Positions 31,236 through 42,365 of a stretch of 64,000 bases of DNA are shown piece after piece (position 1 is the first letter of the stretch; each line of letters opens with the position of its first letter). The DNA is taken from NCBI RefSeq assembly GCF_027887165.1, contig NC_077227.1:540075889-540139888 (forward strand). The letters are read 5' to 3'. Origin of the DNA: Monodelphis domestica. Its lineage: Eukaryota > Chordata > Mammalia > Didelphimorphia > Didelphidae. The notes beneath the pieces are model-generated. The model did no database searches, was not told where the DNA came from, and was given only the letters and a program-made list of their open reading frames with translations. The translations under genes and the position numbers were made by a program.

Positions 31236-32435
31236 ACTTAAGAACAGGAAGCCCAGAACACAATTTTAGTCCATATTCTGCCCATCAGAGTTTTTGAAGA
31301 TGTTCTAGAACATCTAAGTGTTTTGGAGCAAGCTGTCTTTTTCAAACAAGCAAATATCCTATTCCCTGCCTTATATTCTAGCATTCTTGAATTCTCTTGC
31401 AGGCCTGGATTTGGCTTCTGAATAAGAACTTTAAAAGGATTATAAACTTACTAAAATAAAAAAAAAATGTAGCGGTTCATCTATTGAATAGATCTGCTTT
31501 TTCAATGACTTTCTTCAACAGACTAGGAAGATGGGGCTCACTGTGGGGGGAAGACTTGCTAACTTCTTGGGTTCATGGTCAATTGGAAGGAAAATCATTC
31601 TGTCACTGTTTCTAGAGAGTGGAAGCCCTTCAGGATTGGAACCATAGATTTTTAAATTCAACATTTCTTAATTTAAAAATAAACAACAAAGTACCATTGG
31701 CATATCCCTGAAAACTAGGTCTGAATTCCCAGTGGGGATAATGAGCAATAGCAAGAATGAGTGCTGTGAGAGAAGAATGTGATTGTATTAGGCTTTATCA
31801 CAATGGGAGGCAAACCCAAATCATTTATAAAAGGTAAATGCTGGCAGAACACGGAGAGCCCTGAGCACCACGCTGCAGGTGTGATTTATGAGGCAAGGGA
31901 CTGGCTATAAATCAAAGCCTTTTGTTTTAAATAGTAGTTTCAATGCAGTAGACCAATTTACATGCAGAGGGAATGAGGGGGAAAATGGAGTATATTATAG
32001 CCTGAGAACATTATAGAATCAGATTTTGAGTTTGACCAAAGTTAGTTGGGGGGTACTTGACAAATACTGCATGACCTGGTACATTCATGCTGGATTGCTC
32101 CCATAGAGCCTGAGAGGGGGGACTGTGTGAGCTGCCAGGCTAATGGGGAGGAATGCTGTATTTGAGGTTCATGAATTTCCCCTGTGTTGCTTTTTCCTGT
32201 TGCAGTTCAGAGTGGGTAGGCCATCAGTTGCCATCTACTCTGACCCACACTTAAAAGTGAACCTCCTCTTTAACATCTAACCAATGGTTATCCATCCACT
32301 GGTATTAGAGTGGGGGAAAGGAGAACCATCATCTGAGGCCACCCAAACCATCTCCAGGGGGCATGATGGTTGCCCTGTAAGTCTGTACTTACCTCTTTAT
32401 AACATCCATCCAATGCTCCTAGTATTTTTCTTTGG
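31236..32435. other. Repeat-free block, candidate conserved non-coding DNA
   Basis: About 1.2 kb without a repeat I can name. The part at 31790-32230 has higher sequence complexity, with homeobox-like TGATTTATGAGG (31881-31892) and TATAAATCAAAGCC. TTTTTCCTGTTGCAG at 32189-32203 looks like a splice acceptor and CCCTGTAAGT at 32374-32383 like a donor. The sequence between has a stop in every frame, so I do not call an exon. Confidence 0.4.
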
Positions 32436-32439
32436 AAAT

Positions 32440-32630
32440 AAACAGAAAAAATCCTCTCTCTCTTCTTGAAAATCCTTCAGATATTTGAGATAGCTGTCAT
32501 CCCTTCCTTGCCACACCATTCTTAGTAAAGTCTATTCTTCTCTTGATTGAACAACCCCATTTAGTCCTCCTTTGGAATGGACTCAAGGCCCTTTAACATC
32601 TTGGCTATCTTCTGGATAGTTTTTAGCTTA
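32440..32630 (-). mobile_element. CR1/L3-like LINE fragment
   Basis: CTTCAGATATTTGAGATAGC, AACAACCCCATTTAGTCCTC, GGACTCAAGGCCCTTTAACA and TCTTGGCTATCTTCTGGATA match the middle of the CR1/L3 3' region, also represented at 15695-16160. Confidence 0.65.
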
Positions 32631-32651
32631 GAAACTTTTGAGATATCTTTA

Positions 32652-32860
32652 GATGCAGCTAGGTGGCACAGTGGATAGAGCACTGGTTTTAGAGTCAGAA
32701 AGCCCTGAGATCAAATCTTCCCTTAGACATTTGCTAACTGTGTGACTCAGGATAAGCCATTTATCCTCTCTTAAGTTTCACTTTTGTCATCTGTAAAATA
32801 TGGAGGTCAGTAGCTGTTAGGGTTCCTTCCAGCTCTGAATCTGTGATCTTGTGGTTATCT
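32652..32860 (+). mobile_element. Marsupial tRNA-derived SINE (MAR1-like head)
   Basis: The classic head GCAGCTAGGTGGCACAGTGG is followed by ATAGAGCACTGGTTTTAGAG, TGTGTGACTCAGGATAAGCC, ATCTGTAAAATATGGAGGTC and the end GGTTCCTTCCAGCTCTGAAT. The 3' end is CORE-SINE-like rather than the RTE-like MAR1 tail. Confidence 0.85.
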
Positions 32861-33690
32861 CAATTCAATATATATGTATTGACTTCCTGAATTTTTAAAG
32901 TACATGAATACTCCATGAGATCTATTCCATCAGAACCGGTGCTCCTTACAGAGATTCAGTCTGAAACCTCTCCATGATAGATGGTAAAAAAAAAAATTGT
33001 CACCTAGTGATTTGCTTCTGCACCTAGTTAGATTGACCCTTAGAGGATGAACACTCAGCCCACATGATAAAGGATGTCCCTAAAGTCTAAGACTTTTAAG
33101 ATAGTCTGTATATTATGAGAGGGTAAAATAAATGCATAGCCTTGAGGAATTCAGGGTTACCTCTATACTACAAGAAGACTTTGGAGGAGGAATTTAGTGT
33201 AGGGAAAATTCCATTATAATCTTGAACTTTGAGTTTGTGCTTCTTCATTTGAAGGACATTTATCTGAAATGTTCCTATCCTCTAAGCAACTACTGAATAA
33301 GTTGAGAATATGGAAGCTGAAGGAGCCCCAGAGGACTACCAAAGAAATCACAGAGTCTGAAAAGTTCAGTATCGCTAAAGAACTTCTGAAGACCACAAAA
33401 TATCTTCAAGTACCTCAGCTAACATCTCTGCACTTACCCTGCAAATGCCCGGAAGTTCTCATTGGCTGACAATCAGTCCTTTTGATCATGGATACTCATA
33501 CAACTTTGAGAAAGTCTTAAAAAAATTTGGAATATAGTAATACTCCTGAGTCACAGGAAAGATTTGCATCTTCAGGTAAATTTGACACTTCCGACTCTTC
33601 CAAGAGAGAGAGAAAGACAGAAAGACAGATGGACAGACAGATACCTTTCCTTCCCTTCCCTCCATGGCAAGTTACTTTTAAACCAAAGAT
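32861..33690. other. Unassigned sequence
   Basis: No recognised repeat except a GA/CAGA-rich patch at 33601-33640. Short overlapping frames at 33214-33469 and 33527-33767 show no domain. Confidence 0.5.
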
Positions 33691-33691
33691 T

Positions 33692-33812
33692 CCTTATCTG
33701 GAAAATAAGTATAATCATTATTGTGATACCTGTAACAAAGCATTATTGTGAGACTCAAATGAGATAATGTCTGTACACTGCTTTGCAAAGGTTAAAGTAC
33801 ATAATAATAATA
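33692..33812 (+). mobile_element. MIR 3' part
   Basis: TTATCTGGAAAATAAGTATA, GTGAGACTCAAATGAGATAA and CTGCTTTGCAAAGGTTAAAG are the MIR 3' half. Confidence 0.75.
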
Positions 33813-33857
33813 GGTTCCAAAGTTATGCTATTTCAAATATGTAAATCTAATATCCCC

Positions 33858-33965
33858 AGAAGACTTGTGAGCTCATTGAGGGTGGGACACCACGTCTTCT
33901 CTATCGCATGTCTCTCCTGTGGTGTTTAGCACAGTGCCGAGCATATGGTGTTTGAGGAATGCAGG
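33858..33965 (+). mobile_element. L2/THER1-type 3' end
   Basis: GACTTGTGAGCTCATTGAGG, GTGGGACACCACGTCTTCTC and TTTAGCACAGTGCCGAGCAT follow the forward L2/CORE-SINE terminus. Confidence 0.75.
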
Positions 33966-34880
33966 GTTTCCCAAGAGTCAGAGTGCAGTTAAAAAAATGT
34001 TTTAAGCTAATATTAAAACTGCACTAAGACTTTTGGGTTACCCTGTATTTTTTGGCATGATTCAAATACTTAAAGCAATAGAGGACAAGAGTATGAAAAT
34101 CCAGTGGTAATCCAAACTTCATGGTTCAGTCATAAATGTCAGCATTCCTTTCCCACAAAGCTTTGAATCATGAATGTGAACTTAACTACCAGGAACAGTG
34201 ACCACGACTTCCCCTTCACTATTGTTCCCTCCCCACCTCCAGGTAATGAAATGAGGGTTTGAAATGGCCAGGAGACAACTGAAGGATGACTCTCTAAAGG
34301 TCTCAGATCCTTGCTGACTGGAGACTCAGTTCCCGATTGAGTGAGAGCTGACTGTCACCTTCTAAGCACCTGCTCGCCTCTTGGGAAACTCCTACGCTGA
34401 GGGCCCCCGAATATACAGTGGTTTCTTTGTGGTTTATGATGACTTTCCCAGTCTGAACTCAGCTTTAGATGTTCACATGTGTTTTCATGTCCCACTTGCA
34501 GATTTGTTTTGAAGTCTATTCTTTCAAGGACAGCAGAGAATTCCTAAGACTGACTTTCCAGGCGTCCCAATGATAAAACAGTTGTATTCGGCCCAACCGT
34601 GGACTTCATTGAAATGTTGAAAGGGAGAATTCTAAAGCTTGGTATTCTTTCCCTCCAAGAGAAATTCTAGTGTTGAGTATGAATGTACTGTTTCTTTTTA
34701 AAAACTTATGAGAGCTTGTATCTGTCAGAAGGAAAATGCAACTGCTAAAAGAAAACAGCATTTTCCTTTGACACGGAGTTCTTGGAAGGTCAGGTCCAGT
34801 AGGATTTACCCAGTGAGTGATATTTTATGGATTTGACTTGGGAGATCAAATACATGATATAAACCCAAGAAGAAAAATGG
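33966..34880. other. Repeat-free block, candidate conserved non-coding DNA
   Basis: About 0.9 kb of complex sequence without any recognisable repeat. There is no open frame of note and no convincing splice signals. 34400-34800 has a few CpG in an otherwise CpG-poor area. Confidence 0.45.
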
Positions 34881-34882
34881 CC

Positions 34883-35012
34883 GTGATCAAAGAATCTAGA
34901 ACTGAAGGGACCTTAGAGGCTAACTAGTTCAAATCCTGCATTTTGTGGAGGAGAATAGTGGGGTCTGGAGTGAAGAAGTGGCTTCCGTGAGGCTGCACAG
35001 GAGTTGGGAGAA
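34883..35012 (-). mobile_element. MIR-like CORE-SINE
   Basis: AAGAATCTAGAACTGAAGGG, ACCTTAGAGGCTAACTAGTT and the degenerate remainder match the reverse CORE-SINE seen at 2935. Confidence 0.72.
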
Positions 35013-35648
35013 TTTTCTCAGATGTCAATCACTCTTCAATAGATGTTGTCTCCAATTAGTCCAGTCTCTCTGATCAATGAAAATTGTGTTATTTTCCAGT
35101 CTTGTGGTGCCTGCAGTCATCTTTAATCTCTTAACTATTACCAACAGTTCACAAATTACATTTGCTGGTTCTTTCAATATCTAAGGATATAGTTCCATTG
35201 TTGAGCTTATGACTTGAACTCATTGATAGAAGATAAATGTTCTCCTACTACTTTATTTCCCTGTTTATATAGTATATCTGTTTTCCATGAAAGTTGTTTT
35301 TTTTTTTTCCTGGCCCGAGGATAATAATTCTTTTTGGAGGAGAAAAAAAACAAAGCAAAATAAGAGTATATCAGTTCTCTTTTCTCTTGTTTTCCTTTAT
35401 CATCAACTCATCTACTCTGACCAGTGGTCCAAATCCTCTGTCCCATCCCCTAATACATATAATTTTGTTATCTTTACTAGATTCTGTGATGTCAGAACCT
35501 ACATATATTGACTACATTACCACTGGTTGTGAAAATGGTTTGTTATACAAATATGGACAGATCTATTTCATTAAAAAAAATTCTGTTTCCCCTTCAGCTT
35601 TATCCTTAAATGCCTATGGGTGATCTGGCTTAATTGGATCTCTCACCA
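35013..35648. other. Unassigned, T-rich
   Basis: T-runs at 35297 and A-runs at 35343. The frames at 35287-35623 (+) are AT-driven and carry no recognised domain. Weak L1 3' UTR similarity may start in this stretch. Confidence 0.45.
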
Positions 35649-35649
35649 A

Positions 35650-36030
35650 GTTTTCTGTAAACTTGTGTTTTTTTTCATTGATTCTGTTTTATTCTCATCT
35701 CTGGGAGCCAGGTTTGTTCATTGTTATTGCACGATGCTAAGTTTTGTCTAATTATTCTTTCTGTAGTCCTTGCATATATTGTTTTCCTGAAGTTGCTTAT
35801 TTCATATTCTGAAACCTTGTATTAATTCATATAGCTTCTCTTTTTTCTCTGAATTACTACATTGTATATGGCACATTAATATTGCATTACATTGCTGTAC
35901 CAAAATTTGTTTAGCCATCCCAATTGATCAATATCCACTTTATTTCCACTTTGTTCATACCTCAAAAGGTACTACTATAAATATTTTTATATATACTCTA
36001 TAATATTTGACAAACTAGTTTTTGCTTTTA
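35650..36030 (-). mobile_element. L1 3' end fragment
   Basis: TTGTTCATTGTTATTGCACG, TTAGCCATCCCAATTGATCA and CACTTTATTTCCACTTTGTT are diverged versions of the L1 3' UTR/ORF2-end phrases seen at 10800-11060. Confidence 0.7.
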
Positions 36031-36861
36031 ACTAGTCTTGTCTTTAGTTGCCATGTCTGACTACTTGATAAAGAAATCACTCTTCATTTGAGATTTGTTG
36101 ATTTGATTTTCTGTCATCTTTTTAATAAGGTTGGCTAAAGATTTATCAGTTTTGTTAATTTAGGTATATGCATCTGGGTGATTGAGAATGGTCTCCTGAA
36201 GATGGTACAATTTGACCTGTATGTTGAAGGAATACAGGGAAGTGAAGAGGCAGAGATGTGCAGAGGAAAACTTGTAGGTGTAGCACATAACCAGTTCAAA
36301 GACATTGAGTCAGGAGATGGAGTGTCATGTGTGAGTAATTTCAAGTAGGCCAGTATGGTTGGATCCTAGGGGACATAAAAGAGTTTTAACTGTTAAGACT
36401 GGAAATGTAGGAGGTGACTAGGCAGAGCTCTCTGAGGACCCAACAGAGGACTTTATATTTGTAAGAAAATGGGGTGCTTCTGGAGTTTATTGAGGGAACA
36501 GGTGATATGGTCAAACCTGTATTTTAGGAAAACCACTTTGACGATTCACTGAAGTATTGATTGGAGTGAAAAATTACTTGAAGTAAAGATATCAATTAGA
36601 ATGCTATTGAAATATTCCAGACAAGTGATGATGAGGGCATGAACTAAGGCAGGAATGATGTGAATGGAGAGATATAACTAGAAATGCTAAAATTGGCAAG
36701 AGATTGGATATGTGGTATAAATGAGAATGAGGAGTAGAAAGTGACACTGAAATTGTGAACCTTGTTGTCAGGAAAGGTAATAATGCCTTGGCCAGTAATA
36801 AGGAAGTTTGAAAGAAGTAAAGTATTTTTTAGGGGAAAAAGGAAGACAGTTCATACTATTT

Positions 36862-37072
36862 TGTATATAGAATCACAGATTTAGAGTAGGAGGAAACCTT
36901 TGAGGTCATTTGATACAAACTGCTTCTTTTAAAGATTAGGAAATAGGACCAAAAAAGTTAGGTAACTCATTGAGGGTCATCTTGTTTGTAAGTGTGTGCA
37001 ATGGGATTTGAACCCAAGTTTCTTACTATAAGTCAAATACTCTATCAACTATACTATATTGCTTCTGTGTTG
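36862..37072 (-). mobile_element. CORE-SINE inserted in L2
   Basis: ATAGAATCACAGATTTAGAG, GAGGTCATTTGATACAAACT, GGGATTTGAACCCAAGTTTC and ATCAACTATACTATATTGCT form a complete reverse CORE-SINE. L2 sequence resumes at once on both sides. Confidence 0.82.
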
Positions 37073-37260
37073 AGTTTGAGATCCAACTAGATATGTCCAA
37101 AATGCATCTGATGATGTGGGATAGTAGTTTAGAAGAGAGAATTGGACTGTATATATAGAACTGGAAATCGTTAGCATGAAGGTAATAGTTGAACATGTGA
37201 GATCTGATGAGGTTTGCAAGTAAGATAGTATAGAGGGGTATGAGAAGAGGACACTGGGGC
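37073..37260 (-). pseudogene. L2 reverse-transcriptase catalytic-region remnant
   Basis: Translating the minus strand gives FNYYLHANDFQFYIYSP at about 37145-37190, where L2 has a Tyr-Ala-Asp-Asp motif within FNYHLYADDSQIYI. Here the Asp-Asp pair has become Asn-Asp, at 37155-37181. Just upstream PQCPLLIPLYTI replaces the usual PQGSVLGPLLFSLYT. The catalytic site is destroyed. Confidence 0.8.
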
Positions 37261-37590
37261 CTTAGAGGATACTCAGAACGAGTAGGATTGGAATGGACAA
37301 AGCATCAGTAAAGGAGTGATCAGACAGATAGGAAAACCAAGTGATATAAATATCATGTAAACCAGGAGAGGAGAGAGTATCCAGGAAAAGAAGGTGATCA
37401 CCACTGTCAAGTATTACAGAGAGGTCATCCAGAAGGATAAAGACTAGGGAAGGGTCATTAGCCTTGGCAACTAGAAACCATAATTAACTTTGGAGGCTAC
37501 AGTTTCATTTGAACAATGGGATCAGAAGCTAGATAGATAGTGGGAGAGTGAGAGGAGAGCAAATGTATTTATCTAGCATAGATGGCTTTT

Positions 37591-37788
37591 AAAAACATCT
37601 TTACCTTCTTTCTTAGAATCAATATTGAATATTAGTTCCAAGGCAGAAGAGTGTTAAAGACTGGGTAATCAAGGTTAAGTGACTTGCCCAGGGTCACACA
37701 GACAGGAAATATCTGAGGCCAAATTTGAATCTAGGATCTCTCATTTCCTTGTCTGGCTCTCTATTCTCAGGACCACCTAGCCTCCCCC
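37591..37788 (-). mobile_element. tRNA-derived SINE (MON1-like) inserted in L2
   Basis: The tail AACATCTTTACCTTCTTTCT comes first, then CAAGGCAGAAGAGTGTTAAA, CCCAGGGTCACACAGACAGG and the box-B complement CAAATTTGAATCTAGG. Flanks at 37577-37589 and 37788-37800 agree at 11 of 13 bases and fit a decayed target duplication. Confidence 0.88.
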
Positions 37789-38420
37789 ATAGGTGGTTTT
37801 CTAAAGGAGATTAAATCAGAAGAATTAAGATAAGGAGAGATAAGAAGATACTACTGTAGTCTAATCAGGTGAAACGTATTTTTTTTTTTTATGGATGAGG
37901 AAAACAGAGGTTGTTGTGGGGAGCAGGGAAGGAACTACTAGATAGGGATGAGATAAGAGAATCTGGATTACAATGGGAGCAATATTCTAAAGACTGTAAG
38001 GGATAATATCAAGAGAACTTAATGTTGGTAAAGAGATTAGAGAAAATATGGCTATTATTAGGATGGGTAATGAGGTAAGCAGTGTCTCTAGAAGAGAGTC
38101 AACTCTCAAGGGATCTCCAAAGATAGAAGAAAAGAAGTTTAGGACGAAAAGAGATTTGCTGCTTATGGAGCAGTCATTTCTGAGTGCACAGTAGAAAGGG
38201 CAGGCAGATCTGAGAGGGCCATCAGTAAAGTTGAGGTAGATAGGAATAAAAGATTAGGCATCTGAGGTTGCAAAACAGGATTTTAATATTAGCCAAGGAC
38301 TGAAAATCACTGGGGAGGAGAGAGAGTAAGGGGATAGAAGTATGCTAAACACTGAGGACTGGATCCAGGCCAAGTATCCCTGGTTGGAGAGAGGGCCATT
38401 GAGTGGAGCACATGATTGGT

Positions 38421-38820
38421 TTGTTCAAGGACCTCCATGAAGGTCCAATTTTATGGCAGGGTAGTGATCATCTGACTCCTGAGATCCTAGGAGGCTTACC
38501 AGAAGAGCAGAGAATATGAGAATCAAGTTAGAATATTGCCAAGTAGCAACTTCACTGGGGAAGACCCTGGGAAGATAGAGGTTGAGGCTATATTTTCCCA
38601 TTGATTCAGCTCCAGAACAAGTCAGGGAAGCCACAGAAGTGAGAGGTAGTAGAGTTTTTTTGTTTTGTTTTTTGTTTTTCTGGAGAAGAAACCTTTTGCC
38701 TCAGCAAAGCAATAAAGAAGATCATGGAGCAAAAATGAAGGTAGCAAAGCTTTACTGATTTTAGTGCCCTAGTCCAACCAGGAACTCCAGAAGACCTGAC
38801 TTGTTGCCATCCCCCCATGA
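38421..38820. other. Unassigned; possible extension of L2
   Basis: No landmark I can name. A G/T-rich TTTTGTTTTG patch lies at 38655-38680. Confidence 0.45.
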
Positions 38821-39036
38821 CTTTTGTTGTTCAGTTGAGTCCAACTCTTCCTGACTCCGTTTTGGCAAAGATATTGGAGTGGTTTGTCATTTACTTCTTC
38901 AACTCATTTTACAAATGAGGAAACTAAGGTAAACAGGAGTGACTTGCCTAGGGTCTGAGGCCATATTTGAATTCAGGAAGATGAGTCTTCCTCACTTCAG
39001 GCCCTCTACTCTCTCCACTCTATGCCACCTAGTTGC
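38821..39036 (-). mobile_element. MAR1-like SINE
   Basis: TTGTTGTTCAGTTGAGTCCA, GGCAAAGATATTGGAGTGGT, CTCATTTTACAAATGAGGAA and the head complement TATGCCACCTAGTTGCACC define a reverse MAR1-like element. Confidence 0.88.
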
Positions 39037-39168
39037 ACCACCTGTAAAATAGGGGTAATAATAGCACCTACCTTCCAGGTTCTTGTGGAGATAAAATGAA
39101 AGAATATTTTTAAAATATGTTGGAAACCTTAAAGCACTATACAAATGCTAGCTATCATTATTGTTCTT
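39037..39168 (+). mobile_element. MIR 3' part
   Basis: CCTGTAAAATAGGGGTAATA, ATAGCACCTACCTTCCAGGT and AACCTTAAAGCACTATACAA follow the forward MIR 3' half. Confidence 0.82.
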
Positions 39169-39702
39169 ATCATAGAAACCCAGGGACTAACAGTACAACT
39201 GTGAGTTTCTTAGCCTCTGGTTATAACTTCTTGATTTTACAATTTTATAAATATAACATCAATCTAATTGATAAAGAAATGTGTGTGGCATTTTCTTTTT
39301 TGTCCTATTTTCACATTGCAGCAGCTCTTTGTAAAACCATGACAGATGGATTTCGATATATATTCTCTTACAGGAGTTATAATGAGAATGGGTAGAATTT
39401 TAACTAAAGTTATCAACTGCTTCATGTGCTTTCTTATGGTTGCACGTGTGTCCTTTCTCTTAACCCAAAGCTCTGATGGATCTCTGAGCTCTTTCCCAGG
39501 ATATAGATCACAGCCAGTCCATGCTGGTCATTTCAGAGTAAAATGTGGAAAGGGCAGGCAGACCTTAGTAGGACATCAGTAGAGCTGAGGTAAAGAGGAG
39601 TGAAGGATTAGTCAGGTGAGGTTGGGAAACAGGGTTTTAATATAAGTCAAGGATCTTGTTCATTACCTCTAGCAACTCTCATAGAGTATCCACCAGACCC
39701 TC
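39169..39702. other. Unassigned; contains a second copy of part of 38.2 kb
   Basis: 39547-39655 is similar to 38193-38302, at roughly three bases in four by eye. Shared blocks include AAAGGGCAGGCAGA and AGGATTTTAATAT versus AGGGTTTTAATAT. The rest is unassigned and no gene is seen. Confidence 0.55.
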
Positions 39703-39895
39703 ATGGTCCATAAATAGCTAGTGGGCTTACATGGTTTCAAGTCCCACTGCAGACACTCACTATTTGGGTGACCCTGGACAAGTGACAGACAACCTCTCTG
39801 AACCTCAGCTCCTTCGTTTGCAGAAAGAGAGAGTCAGTGACTTCTGAGGACCCTTCCAAATCTAAATTCGTGATCCTAAGATTTAAATCCATGTG
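39703..39895 (+). mobile_element. CORE-SINE
   Basis: GTTTCAAGTCCCACTGCAGA, GGGTGACCCTGGACAAGTGA, CTTCGTTTGCAGAAAGAGAG and CCCTTCCAAATCTAAATTCG give the forward CORE-SINE order. Confidence 0.72.
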
Positions 39896-40681
39896 TCTCT
39901 TGACTCCAGGGCTGATGGTCTTTTAAAAAAATTTTTGTGTTATATTTTTCTTTTTCAGATTACATGCAGATATACCTTTAAATAATCATCTTCTAACATT
40001 TTACAATCCACGTTCTCTCCCTTCTTTCTCTTCACCCTTCCCCAAGATGGCAGGTGATATTATATTGATTATATATGTGCTGTCATGCAGTATGTATTTC
40101 TATATTCATCATGTTGTTTATATAAGAAAAATCTCATAAAGGAAATAAGGGGAAAAATGACAGGCTTTGATTTGCATTCATATATCATCATTTCTATGAT
40201 GATGGATAACCTTTTTCATCGTGAGTCTCTGGGAGTTTGTCTTGATCATTGATTACAATGGTTAAGTCATTCACAGTTGTTTATCATACATTATTGTTGT
40301 TACTATGTGCACTATTATCCTGGTTCTGCTCATTTCACTTTGCATCACCTCATGTAAGTCTTTCCATGTTTTTTTTTTTGTGTGTGATCATCTTGTTTAT
40401 TATTTCTTACAGCACAATAGTATTCCTTTACTGTTATATACCACAACTTGTTCAGTCTTTCCCCAATTAATCAACATCTCAGATTCCGACTCTTTGCCAT
40501 TACAGACAGAGCTGTTATAAATATTTTTGTATAAATAAGTCCTTTCTCTTTTTCATTTTTTAATCTCTGTGACATACAGACCTTGTATTAAAATTTTTGG
40601 GTCAAAGTGTATGACAGTTTGATAGCCATTTGGACATGATTCCAAATTGCTCTCTACAAAGGTTGTTATCAATTCATGACT

Positions 40682-40885
40682 TCAACAGTATATTGGTGTC
40701 CTAATTTTCCCATATCCCCTACAACATTTATCATTGGCATTTTTGGTCATGTTAGCCAGTCTGATATGTGTGAGGTAGTATCTTAGAATTGTTTTAATTT
40801 GCATTTCTGTAATTGTAGTGATTTGGAGCATTTTTATATGACTAAAGATAGTTTTAACTTCTTCATCAGAGAATTGCCTGTTCAT
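40682..40885 (-). pseudogene. L1 ORF2 C-terminal remnant
   Basis: The 67-codon frame reads MNRQFSDEEVKTIFSHIKML and then TEMQIKTILRYYLTHIRLAN. This aligns with the conserved L1 ORF2 C-terminal segment that starts MNRQFSEEEI and contains REMQIKTTMRYH. It then continues KCCRGYGKIRTPIYC for the usual Cys/His-containing RCWRGCGE region. Downstream stops separate it from the true C-terminus. Confidence 0.92.
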
Positions 40886-41654
40886 ATCTTTTGGTCTTTT
40901 TTCAACTGGGATAGGAATACTTATATATTTGACTTATTTCTCTCTATATATTTGAGAACTAAGGCCTTTGTCAGAGAGATTTGTTATACATTTTTCTCCT
41001 AGTTTGTTTCCCTTCTAATCTTAGTTGCACTGATTTTGTTTGTACAAAACCTGTTTAATTTAACGTCAAAATGATCTATTTTACATTTTATAATGTTCTC
41101 TATCTCTTAGGTCATAAATCTTCTCTTATATATAGCTTTAACAAGTACACTATTTTGTCCTCCCTTGATTTGTTTGTGGTATCACTCTAGTTCTAAACCA
41201 TGTATCTATTTTGACATTATAAATGGCACAAGATGTTGGTTTGTGCCTAGTTTATGCCATATTTTTTTCTAGTTTTCCCAGACATTTTTGTCAGATATTT
41301 AGTTTTTCTCCTAGAAGCTTGGGTTTAGGAATTTATGAAGCACTAAATTAGTGTTTTTTTTTACTATTAGATATTTAGTGCCTAATATATTCTATTATTC
41401 CACTATTTTATTTCTTAGCCAGTATCAGATTTTTTTTGGATGATTTCTGCTTTATAATACAGTTTGAGATCCGGTACAGCTGGGCCACCTTCCTTCATAT
41501 TTTTTCCATTAATCCCATTGATAATTTTGCCTTTTTGTTCTAGATAAATTTTGTTTTTTTGTTTGAATTTTTATTATCATTTTTTCTATGAAATAATTTT
41601 TAATAGTGTTATTGGCATGGACTAAAGATATAAATTAATATAAGTAGAATTGTC

Positions 41655-41740
41655 ACTTTTATTATTATTTATTTATTATTTATTATATTATTATATATTA
41701 TATATATCATTATAATATTTATTATTTATTATAGTGGTTC
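41655..41740. repeat. ATT/TATT-rich low-complexity sequence
   Basis: TTATTATTATTTATTTATTA-type units inside the L1, locally expanded. Confidence 0.85.
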
Positions 41741-42184
41741 ATCCTACCCATGAACAATTAATGTTTCTTCAGTTGTTTAGACCTGACTCTTCATATGAAA
41801 AAGTGTTTTTTGTAGTTGTGTTCATATGGTTCCTGAGTTTATCTTGGCATGTAGATTTTCAGGTATTTTATATTATCTACAATTATTTTGAATGAGATTT
41901 TTCTTTCTGTTTCTTGCTGTTGGACTTTATTGGTAGAATAAAGAAATGCTAATGATTTATGTAGATTTATTTACATCCTGCAACACTGCTAAAATCGTTA
42001 ATTGTTTCAATTAGTTTTTTGGTCGACTCTCTAAGATTCTCTAAGTATACTATTATATCATCTGCAAAGGATGACAGCTTTATTTCCTCATTGCCTATTT
42101 GAATTCTTTGAATTTCTTCTTTTTTATTGCTCTGCCTAGGCTGATATTTTCCCTACATTGTGAGAAAAAAAGAACTATCTAACC

Positions 42185-42365
42185 CCCACAAGGTTTTAGA
42201 GGCAGTAATGGAAAGAACACTGGATTTGAAATCAGCATTCAAAGCTCTGGAATTTACTATCTGTACGACCTTGGGAAAATATTTTCTTCTCCTTAGAACT
42301 CTTTCCTCATTTCTAATGAAGGGATTGGGTTAGATGTTCTCAGGCTCCTTTTCATGTCCACGTCC
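42185..42365 (+). mobile_element. CORE-SINE (MIR-like)
   Basis: TGGAAAGAACACTGGATTTG, ATCTGTACGACCTTGGGAAA, TTCCTCATTTCTAATGAAGG and GGGTTAGATGTTCTCAGGCT are in forward CORE-SINE order. Confidence 0.78.

Larger units (their letters stand above)
36165..38420 (-). mobile_element. L2 LINE with reverse-transcriptase region, split by two SINEs
   Basis: This is a long minus-strand L2. It runs from the C-terminal region (GGCCAGTATGGTTGGATCCT at 36349, CTGGAGTTTATTGAGGGAAC at 36480) through the catalytic region near 37150 to 5' sequence (GAGAGAGTATCCAGGAAAAG at 37370). It is interrupted at 36862-37072 and 37591-37788. Beyond about 38000 the assignment is uncertain. Many stops and shifts. Confidence 0.75.
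39908..42165 (-). mobile_element. L1, 3' half (reverse transcriptase to 3' UTR)
   Basis: A TTTTAAAAAAATTTTTG end at 39920 is followed by a long 3' UTR, then the ORF2 C-terminus (40600-40900) and then reverse-transcriptase sequence to about 42165. The catalytic Phe-Ala-Asp-Asp codons are intact in complement at 42057-42068, inside a readable SFADDIIVYLENLREST. The element is 5' truncated and its frames are broken elsewhere. Confidence 0.92.

Noticed and set aside
32190..32383. Possible exon between an acceptor-like TTTTTCCTGTTGCAG and a donor-like CCCTGTAAGT
   Set aside because: Stops occur in every frame and there is no supporting protein similarity; splice-like strings are common by chance. 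Mentioned only as a non-coding possibility.
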